From Streptomyces sp. CB01249 (lineage in GTDB: Bacteria > Actinomycetota > Actinomycetes > Streptomycetales > Streptomycetaceae), in contig NZ_LISW01000004.1 of assembly GCF_001905735.1 (NCBI RefSeq), forward strand, positions 248,001-312,000: 64,000 nt of DNA, in the 5' to 3' direction. The notes under the pieces were generated by a model. The model had not been told where the DNA came from and did not search any database. It saw only the letters and a program-made list of their open reading frames with translations. Below, piece after piece: positions 33,949-42,654 of this stretch (position 1 is the stretch's first letter; every line of letters starts with the position of its first letter). Both the position numbers and the translations under genes were made by a program.

Positions 33949-35649
33949 ATGGCACCCGAACCCGAAGCAAACGGCGGCGGCGTTCCGGATGGCACCGATT
34001 CCTGGGGCATCGGCGGGGTCGTCGGCGACGGACGCTACCGGCTGACCCACCGGCTCGGCCGGGGCGGCATGGCCGAGGTGTTCGCGGCGGAGGACGTCCG
34101 GCTCGGGCGCACGGTCGCGGTGAAGCTGCTGCGCTCCGACCTCGCCGAGGACCCGGTCTCCAAGGCCCGCTTCACGCGCGAGGCGCAGTCGGTCGCCGGG
34201 CTCAACCACCACGCGGTCGTCGCCGTGTACGACTCCGGCGAGGACACCGTCGCCGGGCAGACCGTCCCGTACATCGTGATGGAGCTGGTCGAGGGCCGCA
34301 CCATCCGCGACCTGCTGATCAGCGCCGAGGCCCCGCCGCCGGAGCAGGCGCTGATCATCGTCTCCGGGGTCCTGGAGGCGCTGGCCTACTCGCACCAGCA
34401 CGGCATCGTGCACCGCGACATCAAGCCCGCCAACGTGATCATCACCAACTCCGGCGCGGTCAAGGTGATGGACTTCGGCATCGCCCGCGCGCTGCACGGC
34501 GCGCAGTCCACGATGACGCAGACCGGCATGGTCATGGGCACGCCGCAGTACCTCTCCCCCGAGCAGGCGCTCGGCAAGGCCGTCGACCACCGCTCCGACC
34601 TGTACGCCACCGGCTGCCTGCTGTACGAACTGCTGGCGCTGCGGCCCCCGTTCACGGGTGAGACGCCGCTGTCCGTGGTGTACCAGCACGTGCAGGACAC
34701 CCCGGTCCCGCCGTCGAACATCCTGGACTCGGTGCCGCCGGAGCTGGACGGGCTCGTCATGCGCTCGCTGGCGAAGGACCCGGACGACCGCTTCCAGAGC
34801 GCCGAGGAGATGCGCGGCCTGGTCCAGTACGGCCTGCAGATGCTCCAGGTGCAGGGCGGCCACACCGGTACGTGGAACACCGGCCCGGTCGTCCTGAACG
34901 AGGGCGCGGGCACCCCGCCCGGCGGCATGACCGGCGCCACCCGCGCCATGGGCGGCTACCCGCAGCACGGGGACACCTCGCAGGCGCCGATCCTGCCGCC
35001 GATGAACCCGGACGACGGGGGTTACGACGGCGGCAGCACCCGGCAGGGCGGCGGCCGCGGCAAGCTGTGGCTGTTCGTCGTGCTCGCCCTGATCGCGATC
35101 GGCGCGGGCGTGGCCATCGCGCTCAACGCGGCGAACGGGAGCGGCCAGAAGCACGAGAAGCAGCCCACGGAGACCTCCACTTCGCCGACGCCGACGGAGG
35201 ATTCGCCCACCCCGACGCCCGACGACACCGAGGACAACACCCAGCAGCCGGGCGACAGCACCGGCGGCGGCTGGGACGACGACACCTGGTCGCCGTCGCC
35301 CACGCCGAGCGAGACCGCGGAGTCCCCGAGCGCCTCCTCGCCCCAGCCGGGCACGGGCGGATCGGACAACGGCGGCGCGGACGGCGGTAACGGCGGCAAC
35401 GGCTCCGGCGGAAACGGCAGCAACGGTTCCGGCAACGGCGGTTCGGGCAACACCGGCGACACCGGTACGACCACCGAGGGCGGCAACACCGGCACCAGCG
35501 AGGGCGGCAACGCGGGTACCAGCGAGGGCACCGACGCCGGGGCCAGCGAAGGCGCGGCCGAGGGTTCGGAGGGCGCCCCGGGCGGTGCCGCGGCGGGCAC
35601 GACCGCCGGAACGACGGCGGGCACGGCGGGTACGGGCACCGGCAACTGA
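33949..35649 (+). CDS. Transmembrane Ser/Thr protein kinase B with Gly/Ser/Thr-rich stalk
   Basis: 566 residues. Kinase domain with GRGGMAEVF, K59 in VAVK, HRDIKPAN (D157), DFG (175-177) and the same TMTQTGMVMGTPQYLSPEQ activation loop as kinase A. One membrane helix lies near residues 366-388. The outer ~175 residues are low-complexity: an acidic Thr/Pro segment, then Gly/Asn and Gly/Thr/Ser/Glu-rich repeats (GTSEGGNAGTSEG). No PASTA domain is seen. GAGG lies 4 nt before ATG 33949. Confidence 0.93.
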   Translation: MAPEPEANGGGVPDGTDSWGIGGVVGDGRYRLTHRLGRGGMAEVFAAEDVRLGRTVAVKLLRSDLAEDPVSKARFTREAQSVAGLNHHAVVAVYDSGEDTVAGQTVPYIVMELVEGRTIRDLLISAEAPPPEQALIIVSGVLEALAYSHQHGIVHRDIKPANVIITNSGAVKVMDFGIARALHGAQSTMTQTGMVMGTPQYLSPEQALGKAVDHRSDLYATGCLLYELLALRPPFTGETPLSVVYQHVQDTPVPPSNILDSVPPELDGLVMRSLAKDPDDRFQSAEEMRGLVQYGLQMLQVQGGHTGTWNTGPVVLNEGAGTPPGGMTGATRAMGGYPQHGDTSQAPILPPMNPDDGGYDGGSTRQGGGRGKLWLFVVLALIAIGAGVAIALNAANGSGQKHEKQPTETSTSPTPTEDSPTPTPDDTEDNTQQPGDSTGGGWDDDTWSPSPTPSETAESPSASSPQPGTGGSDNGGADGGNGGNGSGGNGSNGSGNGGSGNTGDTGTTTEGGNTGTSEGGNAGTSEGTDAGASEGAAEGSEGAPGGAAAGTTAGTTAGTAGTGTGN

Positions 35650-35656
35650 GCCCTCC

Positions 35657-36706
35657 TCACCCCGTGAAGGCCGCGCGCACCGCCTCGTACTCACGGGTCC
35701 ACCAGACCGCCAGGGCCGACACCGCGGGGAACTGCGGGTCGGCCCTGCGGTCGTCCAGGCAGTAGCGCCAGCGCAGTATCCAGAAGTCGTTGAGCCGCTC
35801 CCACCAGACCCGGTGCACCGCCGCCGCCAGCTCCGCCGGGTCCGCCCCGGCCGCCCGCCGGTAGGCCCGGGCGTAGGCGCGTACCTTCGCCAGGTCCAGC
35901 GCGCCGGCCGGCTGCACGAAGAAGATCGCGGCCGCCCGGACCGCCTCCTCCGCCCGGGGCTGGACGGCCAGCCGGTCCCAGTCCAGGATCGCGACCGGGT
36001 CGGCGCCCCGGTAGAGCACGTTCAGCGGGTGGAAGTCGCCGTGCACCCAGCCGGTCGCGGGCGCACCCGGGTCGGGCGGGCGGCGGTCGGCGTACCGTTC
36101 CAGCAGGGTGCGCCGCTCGCGCAGCCGGTGCTCGGCGAGCTCGTCGAAGGCGTCCCGGCCGGCGCGTCCGCGCGCGGCGGCGAGCAGATCGCCGATCAGC
36201 GCGAAGGTGTCGGCCGCCTCGGGGCTCGCGTAACCGGGCGGATGCCCGCCGCCGGTCCCCGTATCGCGTTCGGAGCCCATGACCTGCTCAAGACCGGTGT
36301 GTACGGCTCCGAGGAGCGTCCCGAGACGTGTCGACTGGGCGAGGGTGAGCTGGGCGCCGCCCCGGTGGAGGCCGTCGACCCAGGGGTGGAGGGCGTAGCA
36401 GCGGCCGGCGATCTCGGTGACGGTCCCGCCGTCGCGGTCCCGGACGGGCGGGGCGACGGGCACTCCGAGTAACTGGAGGCGCCGGGTCGCGCGGTGCTGG
36501 CGGACGATGGTGGCGCGCTCGCGGGTGGTGTCGTCCGAGTGATGTTTGAGGAAGTACGAGCCCCGCGTGGTGGACACCCGGTAACCGTGGTTGAGCAGGC
36601 CCTGGGAGAGCGGGGTGCAGCTGAGCGGCGCCCCGGCGCCCGGGTAGCGGCGAAGCACCTCGCCGACCGGCGGAACCGGCGGGGAGGCGACAGATGAGCG
36701 CGACAC
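35657..36706 (-). CDS. Aminoglycoside phosphotransferase/choline kinase-fold protein
   Basis: 349 residues with the APH fold: TGWVHGDFHPLNVLY supplies the catalytic Asp and metal-binding Asn, and VAILDWDRLA the second metal Asp. Phosphorylates a small molecule or is a resistance kinase relative; the substrate cannot be told. GTG start at 36706. Convergent with kinase B, with 7 bp between stops and no visible terminator. Confidence 0.85.
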   Translation of the reverse strand: MSRSSVASPPVPPVGEVLRRYPGAGAPLSCTPLSQGLLNHGYRVSTTRGSYFLKHHSDDTTRERATIVRQHRATRRLQLLGVPVAPPVRDRDGGTVTEIAGRCYALHPWVDGLHRGGAQLTLAQSTRLGTLLGAVHTGLEQVMGSERDTGTGGGHPPGYASPEAADTFALIGDLLAAARGRAGRDAFDELAEHRLRERRTLLERYADRRPPDPGAPATGWVHGDFHPLNVLYRGADPVAILDWDRLAVQPRAEEAVRAAAIFFVQPAGALDLAKVRAYARAYRRAAGADPAELAAAVHRVWWERLNDFWILRWRYCLDDRRADPQFPAVSALAVWWTREYEAVRAAFTG

Positions 36707-36721
36707 GCGTCAGATGTTAGA

Positions 36722-37171
36722 TCACGCTGCGTTGCGGATCTGCCGGCTTGCGTGGAAGTCCAGAGTGTGCACCGTGACGAAGTGAGGTTCGAGCCAGAGG
36801 TACGAGGGGGCGAACGGCTCGCCGTTGACCTCGACGGGCGCGGGGCCGAAGCGCTCGCGCTGGGCGGGGGTCGGCTCCACGACCCGCGCGGGCCCGGTGA
36901 ACTGCACGGACCACAGGTCCTCGGTGCCCACCGGGGCAGTGTTGAAGTTGTCCGCTCCATAGGCCACGACCGCGCCGTCGCAGGCGCCGTGGTGGCCGAG
37001 CCCGCTGTGCATGCGCAGCACGACGCGCCCGTCGATGACGATGTGCCGGGCCACGGTCAGCATCGGGAGGGCGCGCATGCTGGTCGCCAGCCGGCCGTAG
37101 GGGACCCGGCCGAGCAGGTCGATCGCGTGGAGTTCCTCGGTGGACATGCCTTCCACTGTCGGCCAGGGCAT
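36722..37171 (-). CDS. Pyridoxamine 5'-phosphate oxidase-fold protein
   Basis: 149 residues with the split-barrel flavin-binding fold: LLGRVPYGRLATSMRALPML and later ARVVEPTPAQRERFG. Family members bind FMN, F420 or heme; the ligand is not evident here. ATG 37171 gives 149 residues and ATG 37147 gives 141; neither has an ideal ribosome site. It lies between the APH-like gene and the response regulator on the same strand. Confidence 0.78.
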   Translation of the reverse strand: MPWPTVEGMSTEELHAIDLLGRVPYGRLATSMRALPMLTVARHIVIDGRVVLRMHSGLGHHGACDGAVVAYGADNFNTAPVGTEDLWSVQFTGPARVVEPTPAQRERFGPAPVEVNGEPFAPSYLWLEPHFVTVHTLDFHASRQIRNAA

Positions 37172-37221
37172 GTGGGCGGAATAAGAGGCCGGGGCCCCCG
37201 TTTCCCCGGGACCAAAGTCCC

Positions 37222-37899
37222 TCAGCGCTTCTCGGCCTGGAGCCGGGCCACGTAGGCGGCGGCCTGCGAGCGGCGTTCCATGCCCAGCTTGGACAGCAGG
37301 CTGGACACGTAGTTCTTGATCGTCTTCTCGGCGAGGTGCAGCCGTTCGCCGATCACCCGGTTGGTCAGCCCCTCGCCGATCAGGTCCAGGATCTTGCGCT
37401 CCTGGTCCGTGAGGTTCGCCAGCTTCTCGTCGTCGCGCCCGCGCTTCCCGTCGCGCAGCCGCTCCAGCACGCGCGCGGTCGCGACCGGGTCCAGCAGCGA
37501 CTTGCCCTCCGCCACGTCCCGTACCGCCGCCAGCAGTTCGTTGCCCCGGATCGCCTTGAGGACATAGCCCGAGGCGCCCGCCATGATCGCGTCGAACAGT
37601 GCCTCGTCGTCGGCGTACGAGGTGAGCATCAGGCAGTGGATGGACTCGTCCTGGGACCGGATCTCCCGGCACACCTCGACCCCGCTGCCGTCCGGCAGCC
37701 GTACGTCGAGCACGGCCACGTCGGGGCGGACCGCCGGAATCCGCACCAGCGCGTCGGCCGCCGTACCGGCCTCGCCGACCACCTCGATGTCTTCCTCCAT
37801 CGAGAGCAGCTCATGGACCCCGCGCCGGACGACTTCGTGATCGTCGAGCAGAAAAACGGTGATTTTTCCTTTTTCGCGCACAATCGCAGTCTCACACAC
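37222..37899 (-). CDS. NarL/DevR-type response regulator, orphan
   Basis: 225 residues: receiver domain with phosphoacceptor D65 in VAVLDVRLPDGSG and acidic pocket LLDDHE, then a LuxR-type helix-turn-helix (LTNRVIGERLHLAEKTIKNYVSSLLSKLG). No sensor kinase gene adjoins it. From memory this is the position of the S. coelicolor orphan regulator SCO3818. GTG start 37899; a later GTG 37878 is possible. Divergent from the second bkd operon. Confidence 0.88.
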   Translation of the reverse strand: MCETAIVREKGKITVFLLDDHEVVRRGVHELLSMEEDIEVVGEAGTAADALVRIPAVRPDVAVLDVRLPDGSGVEVCREIRSQDESIHCLMLTSYADDEALFDAIMAGASGYVLKAIRGNELLAAVRDVAEGKSLLDPVATARVLERLRDGKRGRDDEKLANLTDQERKILDLIGEGLTNRVIGERLHLAEKTIKNYVSSLLSKLGMERRSQAAAYVARLQAEKR

Positions 37900-38221
37900 T
37901 CACCCCTTCCCTGCCGCTGCCGGGCGGGATAACGTGCCGTTGTTCCGGCGGCCTGCGAGGCTGTGATCAGTGCTGTGACCAGCGAGGCTTCCCGAATTCC
38001 TCGATTTACTTGGATATCCAAGCAAAATCGCAGGTCAGGGAGGGTTTCGCAGTTACGGGACGCACTGGGTAACGTGCCTTGGACAGGGCGCTCGCCGGGG
38101 CACCTGTCACGCCTGTTTCCCGGACCGAGCGGCACCCACCCCGTGCACGGGTACGGACACAGGCGAGCCGCACTGGTCTCCCGGCAGACCCCGGGGGCCG
38201 GACCGACGGAGGAGCACGCAC
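37900..38221. promoter_or_regulatory. Divergent control region of the response regulator and second bkd operon
   Basis: 322 bp without a credible ORF. It contains the 22-bp palindrome at 38005-38026 and, at the right end, GGAGG serving the GTG start at 38222. The palindrome lies in a local AT-rich patch (CGATTTACTTGGATATCCAA), unusual for this genome. Confidence 0.6.
38005..38026. promoter_or_regulatory. 22-bp palindrome TTTnCTTGGATATCCAAGnAAA
   Basis: The inner CTTGGATATCCAAG (38009-38022) is perfect over 14 bp, and three further pairs match outside one mismatch on each side. It is about 196 bp upstream of the bkd start and 106 bp upstream of the response regulator start. A binding site for BkdR, the response regulator or another dimeric protein is plausible. 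Confidence 0.65.
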
Positions 38222-39385
38222 GTGACCGTGGAGAGCACTGCTGCCGCGCGTAAACCGCGACGCAGCAGCAAGCGGACCAGCGCCGCGAAAACGCCCGCGA
38301 AGACGCCGGAGGGTTCGACGCCCGAGCTCGTACAGCTGCTGACGCCCGAGGGCGAGCGGGTCGAGCACCCGGACTACTCGATCGACCTGAGCGCGGACGA
38401 GCTGCGCGCCCTGTACCGGGACATGGTCCTCACCCGCCGCTTCGACGCCGAGGCCACCGCCCTCCAGCGCCAGGGCGAGCTGGGCCTGTGGGCCTCGCTG
38501 CTGGGCCAGGAAGCCGCGCAGATCGGTTCCGGCCGGGCCCTGCGCGACGACGACTACGTCTTCCCGACCTACCGCGAGCACGGTGTGGCGTGGTGCCGGG
38601 GCGTCGACCCGACCAATCTGCTCGGGATGTTCCGCGGTGTGAACCACGGCGGCTGGGACCCGAACACCAACAACTTCCACCTGTACACGATCGTCATCGG
38701 CTCGCAGACCCTGCACGCCACGGGTTACGCCATGGGCGTGGCCAAGGACGGCGCGGACTCGGCCGTGATCGCGTACTTCGGCGACGGCGCCTCCAGCCAG
38801 GGCGACGTCGCGGAGGCGTTCACCTTCTCCGCCGTCTACAACGCCCCGGTCGTCTTCTTCTGCCAGAACAACCAGTGGGCGATCTCCGAGCCCACCGAGA
38901 AGCAGACCCGGGTGCCGCTCTACCAGCGCGCCCAGGGCTTCGGCTTCCCCGGCGTCCGGGTCGACGGCAACGACGTCCTGGCCTGCCTGGCCGTCACGCG
39001 CTCCGCCCTGGAGCGGGCCCGGCGCGGCGAGGGCCCGACCCTGGTCGAGGCGTTCACGTACCGCATGGGCGCGCACACCACATCGGACGACCCGACGAAG
39101 TACCGGGCCGACGAGGAGCGCGCGTCCTGGGAGGCGAAGGACCCGATCCTGCGCCTGCGCACGTACCTGGAGAAGGAGAACGCGGCCGACGAGGCGTTCT
39201 TCACCGCCCTCGACGAGGAGAGCGAGGCCCTCGGCAAGCGCGTCCGCGAGGCCGTACGGGCGATGCCCGACCCGGACCGGATGGCGATCTTCGACCACGC
39301 CTATGCCGACGGGAACCCGCTCGTCGACGAGGAGCGCGCCGAGTTCGCCGCCTACCAGGCTTCGTTCGCCGAGGAGGGCAAGTAA
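38222..39385 (+). CDS. bkdF: Branched-chain 2-oxo acid dehydrogenase E1 alpha (second copy)
   Basis: 387 residues. The thiamine diphosphate motif runs from YFGDGASSQGDVAEAFTFS to QNNQWAIS. The first ~35 residues are Lys/Arg/Thr-rich (KPRRSSKRTSAAKTPAKTP), unlike the first copy. GTG 38222 follows GGAGG. With the next two genes it forms a complete second E1-E2 set; S. avermitilis has two such sets, bkdABC and bkdFGH. The symbol follows that naming and is provisional. Confidence 0.92.
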   Translation: MTVESTAAARKPRRSSKRTSAAKTPAKTPEGSTPELVQLLTPEGERVEHPDYSIDLSADELRALYRDMVLTRRFDAEATALQRQGELGLWASLLGQEAAQIGSGRALRDDDYVFPTYREHGVAWCRGVDPTNLLGMFRGVNHGGWDPNTNNFHLYTIVIGSQTLHATGYAMGVAKDGADSAVIAYFGDGASSQGDVAEAFTFSAVYNAPVVFFCQNNQWAISEPTEKQTRVPLYQRAQGFGFPGVRVDGNDVLACLAVTRSALERARRGEGPTLVEAFTYRMGAHTTSDDPTKYRADEERASWEAKDPILRLRTYLEKENAADEAFFTALDEESEALGKRVREAVRAMPDPDRMAIFDHAYADGNPLVDEERAEFAAYQASFAEEGK

Positions 39386-39387
39386 CC

Positions 39388-40368
39388 ATGGCCGTGGAAA
39401 AGATGTCCCTCGCCAAGGCGCTCAACGAGTCGCTGCGCAAGGCCCTCGACACCGACCCGAAGGTCCTCATCATGGGTGAGGACGTCGGCAAGCTCGGCGG
39501 CGTCTTCCGGATCACCGACGGCCTGCAGAAGGACTTCGGCGAGGACCGCGTCATCGACACCCCGCTCGCCGAGTCCGGCATCGTCGGGACGGCGATCGGC
39601 CTCGCTCTGCGCGGCTACCGGCCCGTCGTGGAGATCCAGTTCGACGGCTTCGTCTTCCCCGCGTACGACCAGATCGTCACGCAGCTCGCGAAGATGCACG
39701 CCCGCGCGCTCGGCAAGATCAAGCTCCCCGTCGTCGTGCGCATCCCGTACGGCGGTGGCATCGGTGCCGTCGAGCACCACAGCGAGTCCCCCGAGGCGCT
39801 GTTCGCGCACGTCGCGGGGTTGAAGGTGGTCTCCCCGTCCAACGCGTCCGACGCGTACTGGATGATGCAGCAGGCCGTCCAGAGCGACGACCCGGTCATC
39901 TTCTTCGAGCCGAAGCGGCGCTACTGGGACAAGGGCGAGGTCGACACCGAGTCCATCCCGGGCGCGCTGCACGCGGCGGCCGTCGCCCGCACCGGCACGG
40001 ACCTCACGCTCGCCGCGTACGGCCCGATGGTGAAGGTCTGCCTGGAGGCCGCCGCGGCCGCCCAGGAGGAGGGCAAGTCGGTCGAGGTCGTGGACCTGCG
40101 CTCGATGTCCCCGATCGACTTCGACACCATCCAGGCGTCCGTCGAGAAGACCCGCCGCCTGGTCGTCGTCCACGAGGCGCCCGTCTTCTACGGCTCCGGG
40201 GCCGAGATCGCCGCTCGCATCACGGAGCGGTGCTTCTACCACCTGGAGGCGCCCGTGCTGCGGGTCGGCGGCTACCACGCCCCGTACCCGCCGGCGCGGC
40301 TGGAGGAGGAGTACCTGCCGGGTCTGGACCGGGTGCTCGACGCCGTCGACCGCTCGCTGGCGTACTGA
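39388..40368 (+). CDS. bkdG: Branched-chain 2-oxo acid dehydrogenase E1 beta (second copy)
   Basis: 326 residues, with MGEDVGKLGGVFRITDGL, PYGGGIGAVEHHSES and EPKRRYW. Closely similar to the first-copy E1 beta along its length. It starts 2 bp after the E1 alpha stop. It forms the alpha2-beta2 E1 with the upstream product. Confidence 0.93.
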   Translation: MAVEKMSLAKALNESLRKALDTDPKVLIMGEDVGKLGGVFRITDGLQKDFGEDRVIDTPLAESGIVGTAIGLALRGYRPVVEIQFDGFVFPAYDQIVTQLAKMHARALGKIKLPVVVRIPYGGGIGAVEHHSESPEALFAHVAGLKVVSPSNASDAYWMMQQAVQSDDPVIFFEPKRRYWDKGEVDTESIPGALHAAAVARTGTDLTLAAYGPMVKVCLEAAAAAQEEGKSVEVVDLRSMSPIDFDTIQASVEKTRRLVVVHEAPVFYGSGAEIAARITERCFYHLEAPVLRVGGYHAPYPPARLEEEYLPGLDRVLDAVDRSLAY

Positions 40369-40378
40369 GGAGAGGAGC

Positions 40379-41785
40379 GTGACCACGATGACCGACACTT
40401 CCAACGCTGCTCGCTTCCGTGAGTTCAAGATGCCCGACGTGGGCGAGGGACTGACCGAGGCCGAGATCCTCAAGTGGTACGTCCAGCCCGGCGACACCGT
40501 CACGGACGGCCAGGTCGTCTGCGAGGTCGAGACCGCGAAGGCCGCCGTCGAGCTGCCGATCCCGTTCGACGGCGTCGTCCACGAACTGCGCTTCCCCGAG
40601 GGCACCACGGTCGACGTGGGCCAGGTGATCATCGCGGTGGACGTGGCGCCGGGTTCGGGTGACCCCGTTGCCGAGGAGCCCGCCGCCGCCCCGGCCCCGG
40701 CCCCCGAGGCCGCTCCCGAGGAGCCGAAGGGTCGTCAGCCCGTGCTGGTGGGCTACGGCGTGGCCGAGTCCTCCACGAAGCGCCGGGCCCGCAAGGGCGC
40801 CGAGACCGCGCCCCCGGCGGCCGCCCCCGCCGCCGTCCAGGCCGAGCTCAACGGCCAGGGCACGGCGGCGGTTCCGGAGGCCCGTCCGCTGGCCAAGCCG
40901 CCGGTCCGCAAGCTCGCGAAGGACCTGGGCATCGACCTGGCGACGGTCACCCCGACCGGCGTCGGCGGTGTCATCACGCGCGAGGACGTGCACGCGGCGG
41001 CGACGCCTTCGGAGCCCGTGGCTCCTTCGGCGCCGTCCGTGGCGCCCGTGGTCGCGGAAGCGGAGGTTCCTGTACAGCAGGGCGCCCGCGAGACGCGTAT
41101 CCCGGTCAAGGGCGTCCGCAAGGCCATCGCGCAGGCCATGGTGGGCAGCGCGTTCACCGCCCCGCACGTCACCGAGTTCGTGACCGTCGACGTCACGCGC
41201 ACGATGAAGCTCGTGGCGGAGCTCAAGGAGGACAAGGACATGGCGGGGGTGCGGGTCAATCCGCTCCTCGTCATCGCCAAGGCCCTCCTGGTCGCGATCA
41301 AGCGGAACCCCGGGGTCAACGCGGTCTGGGACGAGGCGAACCAGGAGATCGTCCAGAAGCACTACGTGAACCTGGGCATCGCCGCCGCCACTCCGCGCGG
41401 CCTGATCGTCCCGAACATCAAGGACGCCCACGACCAGACGCTGCCGCAGCTGGCCGCGTCCCTGGGCGAGCTGGTCGCCACGGCCAGGGACGGCAAGACG
41501 TCCCCGGCCGCGATGGCGGGCGGCACGGTGACCATCACCAACGTGGGCGTCTTCGGCGTCGACACCGGTACGCCGATCCTGAACCCGGGCGAGTCCGCGA
41601 TCCTCGCGGTCGGCGCGATCAAGCTCCAGCCGTGGGTCCACAAGGGCAAGGTGAAGCCCCGTCAGGTGACCACGCTGGCCCTGTCGTTCGACCACCGGCT
41701 GATCGACGGCGAGCTGGGCTCCAAGTTCCTGGCGGACATCGCCGCGATCCTGGAGCAGCCGAAGCGGCTGATCACCTGGGCGTAG
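40379..41785 (+). CDS. bkdH: Dihydrolipoamide acyltransferase E2 (second copy)
   Basis: 468 residues from GTG 40379 (ATG 40388 is an alternative; GAGGAG precedes both). Lipoyl domain with the modified lysine in VETAKAAVE (K54), an Ala/Pro/Glu linker, E1/E3-binding domain (PPVRKLAKDLGIDL) and catalytic domain with DHRLIDGE. No E3 gene is present, so a shared lipoamide dehydrogenase elsewhere must serve it. A strong terminator follows. Confidence 0.93.
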   Translation: MTTMTDTSNAARFREFKMPDVGEGLTEAEILKWYVQPGDTVTDGQVVCEVETAKAAVELPIPFDGVVHELRFPEGTTVDVGQVIIAVDVAPGSGDPVAEEPAAAPAPAPEAAPEEPKGRQPVLVGYGVAESSTKRRARKGAETAPPAAAPAAVQAELNGQGTAAVPEARPLAKPPVRKLAKDLGIDLATVTPTGVGGVITREDVHAAATPSEPVAPSAPSVAPVVAEAEVPVQQGARETRIPVKGVRKAIAQAMVGSAFTAPHVTEFVTVDVTRTMKLVAELKEDKDMAGVRVNPLLVIAKALLVAIKRNPGVNAVWDEANQEIVQKHYVNLGIAAATPRGLIVPNIKDAHDQTLPQLAASLGELVATARDGKTSPAAMAGGTVTITNVGVFGVDTGTPILNPGESAILAVGAIKLQPWVHKGKVKPRQVTTLALSFDHRLIDGELGSKFLADIAAILEQPKRLITWA

Positions 41786-41796
41786 TTGCCCGTTAC

Positions 41797-41829
41797 GAGG
41801 GGCCCGCGCGAGATTCGCGCGGGCCCCTC
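41797..41829 (+). terminator. Terminator of the second bkd operon
   Basis: GAGGGGCCCGCGCG pairs perfectly with CGCGCGGGCCCCTC around a 5-nt AGATT loop, followed by TGCTTTG. Confidence 0.9.
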
Positions 41830-41938
41830 TGCTTTGTAACAAGGGTGTATGAGACACCGGTTGGGCGCAACGCACCCCCGTCCCGGACGGTTCTTGCTGA
41901 TCAGAACCGTTCGCTCAACGGAAACCGAGGACGAAACG

Positions 41939-42592
41939 ATGCGCGCCCACAAGATCACCCTCGCCGCCCTGGTCGTCGCCGCGGGCCTCTCGCTCACGGC
42001 CTGCCAGAACGACGGCGACGACACCGCGGCGACGACCGACCCGTCGTCCGTGGCGACCACCTCCCCGTCCGCCGGCGGTGCGGGCTCGGACGGTTCGGAC
42101 GCGGCTTCCCCCGAGGCGAGTTCGGGTGGAAAGGACACCACCGCCGGGGCCGGGACCGGCGAGCAGAGCACGTCCGGCAAGTGCCGCACCGACGGGTTGA
42201 AGATCACGGCGATCGACAACTTCATCGACGGCGACCCGCAGGGGACCGTCGCGGTGGAGATGAAGAACACCAGCGGCCGGGACTGCGTGATCGCGGGGTT
42301 CGCGGGCGTCGACCTGAAGACCAACGAGGGCACGCTGTCCGCCGAGCGCAAGGGGGAGCCCGGAGACCCGTACGTCCTCAAGAACGGGAAGACGATCGCC
42401 TTCTCCGTCACCTACCCGCTCAACGAGACGGGCGGCACCGGCGTCCGCATCACCAACCTGGTGGTGACCCCGCCCAACGAGACGAAGTCGGTCACCCTGC
42501 CCTGGCCGGGCAAGCCCTCGCTGCCCGTCACGGACGGCTCCGGCGAGCCCGTGCGGGTCGGCCCGATCGGCAGCGCGGGCCAGGGCGGCTGA
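41939..42592 (+). CDS. DUF4232-like secreted lipoprotein
   Basis: 217 residues. Signal peptide with lipobox SLTAC (Cys about 22), a Ser/Thr/Asp/Gly-rich linker to about residue 78, then a beta-sandwich domain of DUF4232 type (KITAIDNFIDG, VAVEMKNTSGRDC). An extracytoplasmic lipoprotein of unknown function, common in Streptomyces. Start ATG 41939; there is a longer open frame but the signal peptide fixes the start. Confidence 0.85.
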   Translation: MRAHKITLAALVVAAGLSLTACQNDGDDTAATTDPSSVATTSPSAGGAGSDGSDAASPEASSGGKDTTAGAGTGEQSTSGKCRTDGLKITAIDNFIDGDPQGTVAVEMKNTSGRDCVIAGFAGVDLKTNEGTLSAERKGEPGDPYVLKNGKTIAFSVTYPLNETGGTGVRITNLVVTPPNETKSVTLPWPGKPSLPVTDGSGEPVRVGPIGSAGQGG

Positions 42593-42608
42593 GCCGTACG
42601 CTTCGCGC

Positions 42609-42636
42609 GGAGGCCGGCGCCCGGAGGCCGGCGCCC
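42609..42636. repeat. Tandem 14-bp repeat
   Basis: GGAGGCCGGCGCCC occurs twice back to back (42609-42622 and 42623-42636). Each unit contains the palindrome GGCGCC, so the pair can fold. It lies between convergent genes and may act as a terminator. Confidence 0.75.
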
Positions 42637-42654
42637 GGGGGCCGTCGGCAGGGC

